The translations under genes and the position numbers were made by a program. Under the pieces are notes generated by a model. The model was not told the DNA's origin. It did no database searches and worked only from the letters and a program-made list of their open reading frames with translations. Shown here piece after piece: positions 1 through 5,126 of a stretch of DNA of 6,393 nt (its first letter is position 1; each line of letters opens with the position of its first letter). This stretch comes from an archaeon. GTDB taxonomy: Archaea; Asgardarchaeota; Hermodarchaeia; Hermodarchaeales; Hermodarchaeaceae. The stretch is from contig JABXGV010000049.1 in NCBI GenBank assembly GCA_016550485.1, positions 1-6,393 on the forward strand. Reading direction: 5' to 3'.

Positions 1-990
1 GGTGAGTTCCCTCTTTCAATGAACATCATGATCCATGGAAGCTTTGGTGTTGGCCGTACAACCTTACTTCGTTTTTTTGGTCACCACGAGCTTGGAGGTT
101 ATTGCCGACCTCTCATAAGCTTTCAAATGAAGAGTACCACTGAGATTGTCAGAGATACACTACAAATCCTTACAGGTACCACGCCTCAGACTGATGTGCT
201 CTCCGAGCTTTGGGTCTACTTAAAACGGATTCTCCAAAAAGCTGAGACTCCTATTATCTTCAACTTCGATGATGTAGATAGGACATCCCAAGTACCCTAT
301 ACAAAATTCCTAGCACTCTGTAAAGAATTCGGGATTCCATCAATGACAACAAGCCCACGGTTTTTTCCCAGACAACTTCCTCCAACAATAATACAAAACC
401 TGGATCACTCGATTGAACTGGAACCCTTCTCAGATAATCAATTTCTTGATATAATTACTCAGCGTGTTGTGGCTGCATTCCCAAATCCTCTCCCATCAGC
501 TGTCCTAGAGTTCATGGCAGATATCATTTGCACACTTGATTTTCAGCGGCCTGCTACAGTAGTAGAATTACTCCGAAGTCTTTATCCTATTATCTCCAAA
601 GGCACAATTCCAACCGCGGAAACCGTCCGTCAGGCTTGCCTTTCCTCGAAGACGCTTCACTATGATTTCTGGGATAATCATCTCGCTAGTCTTGCAGATC
701 TTGACATCACTACAGCCTTATTACTGCAAGGGATTGGAGAGTTTTTCCTAAGTAATCCAGGACGACTCTATATAGATAAACAGAATCTAATCACTCAATA
801 CAATCAGGTATGCGAAAGAAATGAGATTCCACAAAGTTCAACCCAGTTCTCTCGCGCATTAAACGACGTTCTCTTTCAGGATCTCCTTATTCGTTCTCGA
901 TATAATTCCCAGAATTATTTCACCCTTCTTCCAGCTCAGGGTTATCTCGATATTGTAGATTTACTCCTCGCTGCAACTGAGGACTGTTAA
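1..990 (+). CDS. Orc1/Cdc6-like AAA+ ATPase with degenerate Walker motifs (5' partial)
   Basis: The frame is open from base 1, and six residues (GEFPLS) precede the first ATG at 19. The Walker A loop follows almost at once, so the true start is probably upstream and the N-terminal part of the AAA+ domain is missing. Counting from the ATG at 19: Walker A-like GSFGVGRTT at residues 7-15, with Arg13 where the catalytic Lys is expected; Walker B-like IIFNFDDVD near residues 79-87, with Asp-Asp instead of Asp-Glu; a sensor-1 region at SMTTSPR without the usual Asn; a sensor-2-like DFQRPATVVELLR. About the last 100 residues (from roughly 225) resemble the Cdc6 winged helix. Family members bind origins and load the MCM helicase. 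The altered ATPase residues suggest weak or absent hydrolysis, perhaps a regulatory or plasmid-derived paralogue. Family assignment is by pattern recognition; another origin-binding-like AAA+ ATPase is the main alternative. Stop TAA at 988-990. Confidence 0.72.
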   Translation, partial: GEFPLSMNIMIHGSFGVGRTTLLRFFGHHELGGYCRPLISFQMKSTTEIVRDTLQILTGTTPQTDVLSELWVYLKRILQKAETPIIFNFDDVDRTSQVPYTKFLALCKEFGIPSMTTSPRFFPRQLPPTIIQNLDHSIELEPFSDNQFLDIITQRVVAAFPNPLPSAVLEFMADIICTLDFQRPATVVELLRSLYPIISKGTIPTAETVRQACLSSKTLHYDFWDNHLASLADLDITTALLLQGIGEFFLSNPGRLYIDKQNLITQYNQVCERNEIPQSSTQFSRALNDVLFQDLLIRSRYNSQNYFTLLPAQGYLDIVDLLLAATEDC

Positions 991-1019
991 TGCTCAATCC
1001 CAACTAAAAAAGAGTAGAG

Positions 1020-1040
1020 GAAGGAGCAAGAGGCTCCTTC
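1020..1040. terminator. perfect 8-bp hairpin in the convergent gap
   Basis: GAAGGAGC (1020-1027) and GCTCCTTC (1033-1040) are perfect inverted repeats around the 5-base loop AAGAG. The hairpin lies between the end of the Orc1/Cdc6-like gene and the minus-strand remnant at 1049. The short T-rich run GTTCTTT (1044-1050) follows on the plus strand, and a run of A (1005-1011) lies on the other side, which is T-rich when read on the minus strand. A two-way terminator is plausible from position. Archaeal termination depends mainly on T-tracts, so the stem may be incidental. Confidence 0.35.
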
Positions 1041-1048
1041 GATGTTCT

Positions 1049-1114
1049 TTAAGCCGGTGCGTTGAGCTTTGCACCAGGGTGCCGCCGCTTCCACTCCTCT
1101 ATTGGCATCGCAAA
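1049..1114 (-). pseudogene. 3'-terminal fossil of a second tetraether lipid synthase gene
   Basis: Read on the minus strand, 21 codons plus TAA encode a peptide containing PIEEWKRRHPGAKLN. It matches the C-terminus of the intact lipid synthase at 2396-2461 (PIDEWKRQHPGAKLN), ending at the same point apart from the stop used (TAA here, TGA there). I count 17/21 identical residues and 51/63 identical bases. Of the 12 base differences, 10 are at third codon positions and none at first positions, so the two copies diverged while both were coding. Similarity stops abruptly above 1114. The same frame runs back 11 codons to a TGA at 1148-1150 without resembling the lipid synthase. The rest of this paralogue is absent from the window. 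It is best read as the residue of a former tandem or alternative copy lost by recombination or displacement by the neighbouring HEAT gene. Confidence 0.82.
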
Positions 1115-1211
1115 TTCCCAGAAATTGTGGGTTCCCCCTTGTAGCCGTCACCCTCGGGGCCGTCTCAGCAACCGTGCTGGGCGTTGCTGTACGGCGGCGG
1201 AGAGGCAGTGG

Positions 1212-2207
1212 CTAGGGGATTGTCTTGTCGAATGCGGTCGAGGAGGGGGTCCGCCGCTCAAGGGGAGGCCGCCGAAGCGATTCGCTAACGAACAAGAACT
1301 CGCCTTCGGGGTAGGGCTGGAGGCGGCTAAAGCCAAATACTTCTATGTATTCGGATACTGAGTCGGGGTGGCACCACTCGCCGTCCACGTAGCCCCTGAG
1401 CGCCTGCCGGACCTTCGCGTACACCAGCTCACGCTTGGCGTGTTTTCTCGGGGCGCAGAGATATAGTGGGTTCTCAAATCCCTCCCACCCCACTAATAGG
1501 AGGTAGTAATCGGCGAAGTAGTCGCAGAGGTCTCGGGTGTTCCGATATTCCAAGCGAATGCCGGGTGCGGGGAGGATGTAGAGGTACCATTCGATTCTTA
1601 GGATTCTGGCGGCCTCCTTCGGGGGGAGCTCCCGGAACCCGGGGATGAAGGGGAAGGCGCGGTGCTGCTCGCCCGCGTTCCAGAACGCCGACAGCACCCG
1701 TAACGAAGCCTCGCCGCCTGTTTCGAGGACCTCCTTGAGGGGCTCGAAGGCGCGGGGCTCCTTCTTGGACAACTCGAAGAGTTGAGACGACAAGCGGTGT
1801 GCGGGGAACTTGGCGAGGAATTGCTGGTCGCGTATGGCTTCGATGACAGGGTCGAGATCGTCACCGTGCCTGAGCTGGAGCAGGGCCGCAGCGGCGGACG
1901 CTCTCATCCCCATGCGTTGGTCACTAACCATCATCTTTTCCAGCGTCGTGATGATGGTATCGGAGGGCTCCCGCATCTCACCCATGGCGCCAATGGCGAT
2001 GCCCCGGAGGCTGTCGATGTCGCTTTCGGCCAGTCTCAGGACGAGGGGTTCAGCGGCGGGGTGGTTGTCCTCCGCCAATCCCTTGAGGGCTTCTCTCAGC
2101 CTAAGGTATACTTTTGCGCTCTCAACCTTCTGTGCGTGGCTGGACTTGTCTGTAATCAAGTGCGGCTTCGCCAGGACTTCTTCAACTATCGAGACGCGTT
2201 CGTCCAT
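1212..2207 (-). CDS. HEAT-repeat protein of unknown function, GC-rich
   Basis: The 331-residue protein starts at an ATG (2207-2205). The first half is built of paired amphipathic helices with HEAT-like spacing: about residues 30-60, then 62-93 (DIDSLRGIAIGAMGEM), then 95-126 (MRASAAAALLQLRHGDDLDP), with at least one more pair likely at about 130-175. The second half (about 190-310) is aromatic-rich (WYLYIL, CDYFADYYLLLVGWEGF, YPEGEFLFVSE) and I do not recognise it. There is no signal peptide or membrane segment, so it is probably cytosolic. HEAT arrays usually act as protein-binding scaffolds; no partner is indicated here. Hand-counted GC of 63-70% on two lines is far above the neighbours. 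The last 20 or so residues (RRPPLERRTPSS and onward) look unlike a folded domain and may be a tail acquired when the downstream junction formed. Product identity beyond HEAT repeats is unknown. Confidence 0.7.
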   Translation of the reverse strand: MDERVSIVEEVLAKPHLITDKSSHAQKVESAKVYLRLREALKGLAEDNHPAAEPLVLRLAESDIDSLRGIAIGAMGEMREPSDTIITTLEKMMVSDQRMGMRASAAAALLQLRHGDDLDPVIEAIRDQQFLAKFPAHRLSSQLFELSKKEPRAFEPLKEVLETGGEASLRVLSAFWNAGEQHRAFPFIPGFRELPPKEAARILRIEWYLYILPAPGIRLEYRNTRDLCDYFADYYLLLVGWEGFENPLYLCAPRKHAKRELVYAKVRQALRGYVDGEWCHPDSVSEYIEVFGFSRLQPYPEGEFLFVSESLRRPPLERRTPSSTAFDKTIP

Positions 2208-2229
2208 ACCCTCCCCTTCGCCTCCTGCT

Positions 2230-2237
2230 CTATAAAC
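2230..2237 (-). promoter_or_regulatory. TATA-like element for the HEAT-repeat gene
   Basis: On the minus strand the element reads GTTTATAG, preceded by purine-rich GCAGGAG as a possible BRE. Its centre is about 26 bases from the ATG at 2207, so transcription would start at or just before the start codon, as in leaderless archaeal mRNAs. A second candidate, ATTTTAAAT (minus strand of 2296-2304), is a better TATA match but would give a leader of about 65 bases. Confidence 0.4.
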
Positions 2238-2395
2238 CTCCTGCCTGCTTTCCCTTCTAATTCCCCCTAGCCCTCTAACGACTAGCTCTTCACTAATTTA
2301 AAATGCCTGAGAGTAGCTCTAGTAGACAGGGACTCCTCTTGGGGCAACCTAATTGGAATTAAGCCGACTGTTGTTTAGAGACGGGATGAGGTAGG

Positions 2396-3925
2396 TCAGG
2401 CTTGTGCGTTTAGCTTAGCACCTGGATGCTGCCGCTTCCACTCGTCAATCGGAATCGCAAACTGCTTCTCAATCTTCTGCCGATGCAAACTATTCATCGC
2501 ACAGAAGGGAACAATCCGACCGTCTGGGACAGCGTAGTGGATCGCGCAGCGTTCCAGTCGTTCGAGGTCCATGTTGTAAGGGTCTTGGAAGTGCATTGAG
2601 CCGATCATGATGATGCGTTTCATGAATTCTGCTAGGGACTCATAATCCTTCTTTCGAAGGAAGCTGTTCACGAGGCTGAACAATAAGCCCTTCTTCTTGA
2701 AGAACCTCATGGCACTGATGACACCTCGCAAGTTGCCTCTAAGTCTCTTGCCTCTAGAGAAGTCGATTGCCATCTTTTCAAGGCTACCAACGAACTGCTC
2801 GACTTTAACATACTCACTAATAGCTGCGTAGCTGCCATCTTCTTCGATGATGAGAAAGGTTGCTTGTCCGCAGGCTGGATGAGTGCTGAACTCTACTGCT
2901 GGGGCGCCGCCTCGTTCGCCAAGCGCACGTGCCAAGGGAACCACGAAAGGCACGGGATACCAGTCGCTCTGTTTTATAATGCCACCTGTTTGCTCCTCAG
3001 TTTCACGCATCAAGTCTGGAATTGTGAACCGCATCTCTTGTCGTTTATCATAATCGATGCGGCCTGTGATGGAGACTGGTTGAAAGTTAACGCACCTAAC
3101 AATGTCGTGGTTTTCAACAGCTAAACGGATGATGTCTCCAATTTGGTGGTCATTGAGGCCTTTAACGACGGTTGGCACTAGGACAATGCTGTGTAGCCCT
3201 TCTTCTCGGCAGCGCTCAAGTGCCTTCAATTTCTGGGGAAGGAGATTCGCACCGCGAGCTGCAATAAAAGGCTCAGGAGTTGTACCATCAAATTGCATGT
3301 AGACTGTACTTAAGCCAGCTTCCGCCAGTTGCTTAGGATACCCTTTTTTCGTAAGCATCAAAGCGTTGGTAGCGATTTCAATATGGGGAAATCCTGCCTC
3401 CTTTGCTGCTCGTATGATATCTGGAAGATCTGCACGCATAGTAGGCTCTCCGCCTGCAAACTGTACAGCAGGGGCTGGGACAGGAATGTTAGAACGAAGA
3501 TTCTTGAGCATTCCTTTGATTTCCTCTAAGGATGGTTCATAAACATAGCCTGCTGTTGCTGCATGAGCAAAGCAAATTGGGCAAGTTAAATTACAGCGGT
3601 TTGTAACATCAATAAGGGCTAGGCAAGTATGTGTTTTGTGCTCCGGGCAAAGCCCGCAATCATAAGGGCACCCCTTAACCGTTTTAGTTCTGGGATTTTC
3701 AAGGCCGAGTCCATCATACGCGAATTTAAACGCTCTATGGAATTCCTTTACACTAGACCAGTAAACATCTTTGTATTCGCCATGCTTTGCACAAGTTTTC
3801 CGAATCATTACTTTGCCATCATCTTCATAGATTGTGGCTTCGATGACTTCGAAGCATTCAGGACAAATACTTCGTGTAGTATAAGGCAGGCTTTTGGGCT
3901 CCATCTTTTCCATGGTTATTACCAC
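2396..3925 (-). CDS. tes: tetraether lipid synthase (radical SAM, GDGT/macrocyclic archaeol synthase)
   Basis: Tes joins the phytanyl chains of archaeol-type lipids tail to tail to make biphytanyl membrane-spanning lipids. It uses SAM-derived radicals at otherwise inert terminal methyl carbons, and works at the membrane. Numbering from the GTG at 3925, the 509 residues, a normal family length, show CPEC at 21-24 with C45 and H48; a second cysteine group C86, C90, C93 and C101; the radical SAM triad C111-x3-C115-x2-C118 within CNLTCPICFA; and the GGEPT SAM-binding motif at 158-162. C-terminal cysteines occur in HPACGQ, ERCAIHY and PFCAMN. The family is known to carry auxiliary iron-sulfur centres besides the radical SAM cluster, which fits these cysteines. 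In-frame starts are GTG 3925, ATG 3913 and ATG 3904; with no clear SD, ATG 3913 is at least as likely as GTG. A divergent regulator shares the upstream region. A distant alternative is the related MJ0619-type radical SAM methylase label used in older annotation. Confidence 0.88.
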   Translation of the reverse strand: MVITMEKMEPKSLPYTTRSICPECFEVIEATIYEDDGKVMIRKTCAKHGEYKDVYWSSVKEFHRAFKFAYDGLGLENPRTKTVKGCPYDCGLCPEHKTHTCLALIDVTNRCNLTCPICFAHAATAGYVYEPSLEEIKGMLKNLRSNIPVPAPAVQFAGGEPTMRADLPDIIRAAKEAGFPHIEIATNALMLTKKGYPKQLAEAGLSTVYMQFDGTTPEPFIAARGANLLPQKLKALERCREEGLHSIVLVPTVVKGLNDHQIGDIIRLAVENHDIVRCVNFQPVSITGRIDYDKRQEMRFTIPDLMRETEEQTGGIIKQSDWYPVPFVVPLARALGERGGAPAVEFSTHPACGQATFLIIEEDGSYAAISEYVKVEQFVGSLEKMAIDFSRGKRLRGNLRGVISAMRFFKKKGLLFSLVNSFLRKKDYESLAEFMKRIIMIGSMHFQDPYNMDLERLERCAIHYAVPDGRIVPFCAMNSLHRQKIEKQFAIPIDEWKRQHPGAKLNAQA

Positions 3926-3963
3926 TCACAAGTTGTAAACTACAGCTTCTCGGTCTAAATTGG

Positions 3964-3979
3964 CTTAAAAGGCTTTTCC
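3964..3979 (-). promoter_or_regulatory. BRE/TATA-like promoter of the lipid synthase gene
   Basis: The minus strand reads GGAAAAG (3979-3973) and then CTTTTAAG (3971-3964), a plausible BRE followed by a TATA box. Start of transcription about 25 bases downstream would be near 3940, leaving a leader of roughly 15 bases to GTG 3925 or 27 to ATG 3913. No strong Shine-Dalgarno sequence is visible in that leader. Confidence 0.4.
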
Positions 3980-4015
3980 GAAAAATCCGAGTAGGAAAAT
4001 GATGGCGGTAACTCC

Positions 4016-4030
4016 AGGAAAGTCTTAATA
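4016..4030 (+). promoter_or_regulatory. BRE/TATA-like promoter of the ribbon-helix-helix gene
   Basis: AGGAAAG (4016-4022, BRE-like) is followed directly by TCTTAATA (4023-4030, TATA-like). The TATA centre is about 28 bases before the ATG at 4055, so transcription should begin at about 4049-4055 and give a nearly or fully leaderless mRNA. This agrees with the absence of an SD sequence in front of the gene. Confidence 0.5.
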
Positions 4031-4040
4031 GATTGATGCA

Positions 4041-4072
4041 GGTAATACGCAGGTATGACGCGGGTAATACGC
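4041..4072 (+). repeat. three 10-bp direct repeats at 11-bp spacing, putative autoregulatory operator
   Basis: GGTAATACGC (4041-4050), GGTATGACGC (4052-4061) and GGTAATACGC (4063-4072) begin exactly 11 bases apart. The outer two are identical; the middle one differs at two adjacent bases (AT to TG), and that change forms the ATG start codon at 4055-4057. The array covers the predicted transcription start just downstream of the TATA-like box. Ribbon-helix-helix proteins commonly bind short tandem sites cooperatively on one DNA face, so autorepression by the encoded protein is the natural reading, though not demonstrated. Confidence 0.6.
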
Positions 4073-4252
4073 TTGCATTTAGTTTCTGTAAAATTACCAA
4101 AGGCATATGTCAAGGGGTTAGATACACTCGTCGAACGTGGAACCTTCCCGACAAGAAGTGAAGCAATTCGCGTGGCGATCCGTGACTTCCTTAAACGTGA
4201 ACTCTGGCTCTCAGGGTCTCCGCTTACAATGCCACCCCAACCTGAAGAGTAA
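4055..4252 (+). CDS. ribbon-helix-helix (CopG/Arc-type) DNA-binding regulator
   Basis: The 65-residue protein has one complete ribbon-helix-helix fold. A beta-strand (about residues 4-14, VIRLHLVSVKL) would pair in the dimer and read the major groove. Helix 1 follows (about 15-27, PKAYVKGLDTLVE), then the turn RGTFPTRSEA with the typical Ser-Glu helix cap, then helix 2 (about 34-49, RSEAIRVAIRDFLKRE). The tail (WLSGSPLTMPPQPEE) is short and probably disordered; no ligand or metal domain such as that of NikR is present. The ATG at 4055 fits leaderless initiation; an in-frame TTG at 4073 is an alternative that would place all three repeats upstream. The gene is divergent from the lipid synthase and 115 bases ahead of the nuclease gene on the same strand. 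Either could be a target besides its own promoter, or it could be an antitoxin-like partner of the nuclease; neither is proven. Confidence 0.8.
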   Translation: MTRVIRLHLVSVKLPKAYVKGLDTLVERGTFPTRSEAIRVAIRDFLKRELWLSGSPLTMPPQPEE

Positions 4253-4334
4253 AATGAACGCGATAGTGAACACAGCGCTGTCATTAATAAGCAGGTCCAA
4301 AGTTTCTAGAGTAGATTCACCATCAAGGTTGTAA

Positions 4335-4343
4335 TTACTATTA
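4335..4343 (+). promoter_or_regulatory. possible TATA element of the nuclease gene
   Basis: TTACTATTA is centred about 29 bases before the ATG at 4368, which is leaderless or short-leader spacing. AAAGGGATG (4352-4360) offers a weak SD-like stretch about 7 bases before the start. The element is a poor TATA match and rests on spacing alone. Confidence 0.25.
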
Positions 4344-4367
4344 GTCAATGTAAAGGGATGAAAAGTA

Positions 4368-5126
4368 ATGCGATTGAAGGAGTACATTGACCGTCTCCTG
4401 TCTCATCAGGACTCAGTTATAGCAACTCTTGGTCGAAAACTTGATGATTATTTCAGAAATTTCGATCTTTCAAGAAATCCAAGCGTAAACCCCCAGACAC
4501 AGCTGAATTCACTGATAGAAGCACAATCTCTGATTCAAAAGGAAAAGCAATTAATCAAAGCTGCAAATCGACAGCTGCCAAAACAATCTAAAATACCTGT
4601 AAATAAGCTAAACGCAGCATTTCTTGAAGAATATGCGTTGAATCTTTTGAGCTTTCTAATATGGAATAGCTTGAACTACAATTCACTAGTCATAACATTA
4701 GACGCCGAAATTCCTCTCTGGGAAGGCTATACCTGGAAGAATGGGTGTCCTGTTCACGAAACGGCAGTTTGGAGACCAGATATAGCCATTGGGCGGTATT
4801 TCGAAGACCAAGAGCGAAGTGTCCTAAACAAAGGTCATCGAGAGTTTTTTCAAAAAGCCGAATGGGATGGTGTATTCATTCCATTGGTAGTCGTATCATG
4901 TAAATACCGTGTTTCAGCTGCTGAGTTCTACGATACACATGCACGATTCGAAATACTAAGAAATACAAGCCCTTTTACTTTAGCTGTGGAACTGGCAAAT
5001 AAATGCCTAATAGCAAATGCTCATACAGCACGAAGAAGAATCTACTTTCTCGAATTAGGTAATGAAATGGTGGGTTCATTCATCGAAGATGTCCAAGAAC
5101 ATCTCGATAGGTATATGAAACTCTAA
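4368..5126 (+). CDS. putative PD-(D/E)XK restriction-type endonuclease, SxK variant
   Basis: The 252-residue protein has the layout of a Type II restriction enzyme. An alpha-helical N-terminal part (1-80) includes a Q/K-rich coiled-coil-like helix at about 43-70. A helix with acidic pair E87-E88 (FLEEYALNLLSF) fits the conserved glutamate before the core. Then come P137-D138 (WRPDIAIG) and, 38 residues on, the hydrophobic strand IPLVVV leading into S177-C178-K179. The usual D/E-x-K acid is Ser, as in the Cfr10I/NgoMIV type, where a later Glu takes over; E186 and E195 are candidates here. The pattern FLEEY, RPD, VVVSCKYR also recalls Bpu10I-type enzymes, but I cannot confirm that family. There is no methyltransferase in the window, so it may be an orphan, a solitary nuclease, or part of a system kept elsewhere. 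GC is low (19/60 at 4621-4680). Its TAA overlaps the stop of the convergent LAGLIDADG gene. Confidence 0.6.
   Translation: MRLKEYIDRLLSHQDSVIATLGRKLDDYFRNFDLSRNPSVNPQTQLNSLIEAQSLIQKEKQLIKAANRQLPKQSKIPVNKLNAAFLEEYALNLLSFLIWNSLNYNSLVITLDAEIPLWEGYTWKNGCPVHETAVWRPDIAIGRYFEDQERSVLNKGHREFFQKAEWDGVFIPLVVVSCKYRVSAAEFYDTHARFEILRNTSPFTLAVELANKCLIANAHTARRRIYFLELGNEMVGSFIEDVQEHLDRYMKL

Noticed and set aside
1148..1336. Minus-strand 62-codon frame in line with the fossil synthase fragment
   Set aside because: It shares the frame of the fossil and is separated from it only by one TGA, but its Ser/Pro/Arg-rich translation does not resemble a lipid synthase and it overlaps the better-supported HEAT frame.
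1062..1361. Plus-strand 99-codon open frame
   Set aside because: It is antisense to the fossil synthase tail and the HEAT 3' end; composition is low-complexity Arg/Gly-rich and the minus-strand readings explain the same bases.
1782..2270. Plus-strand 162-codon open frame opposite the HEAT gene, with a second overlapping frame at 1810-2235
   Set aside because: Both lie antisense to the HEAT gene in GC-rich sequence where stop codons are rare. Their translations show no domain pattern, whereas the minus strand gives clear HEAT helices.
1049..2461. Integration of an element with duplicated attachment sites in the 3' end of the lipid synthase gene
   Set aside because: The layout fits, but the two copies differ at 12 of 63 bases almost wholly at third codon positions, so they diverged as coding genes; no integrase is present between them.
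4272..4281. Perfect 10-bp palindrome ACAGCGCTGT ahead of the nuclease gene
   Set aside because: About six perfect 10-bp palindromes are expected by chance in a window this size, the symmetry does not extend further, and it is some 55 bases upstream of the candidate TATA.
3955..4284. Minus-strand 109-codon frame across the divergent promoter and the regulator
   Set aside because: It is the antisense shadow of the ribbon-helix-helix gene and would cover both promoters; no recognisable motif.
4254..4334. 26-codon frame (ATG 4254) immediately after the regulator stop
   Set aside because: No SD, no recognisable features, and too short to separate from chance; the 4253-4367 gap is better read as intergenic sequence.
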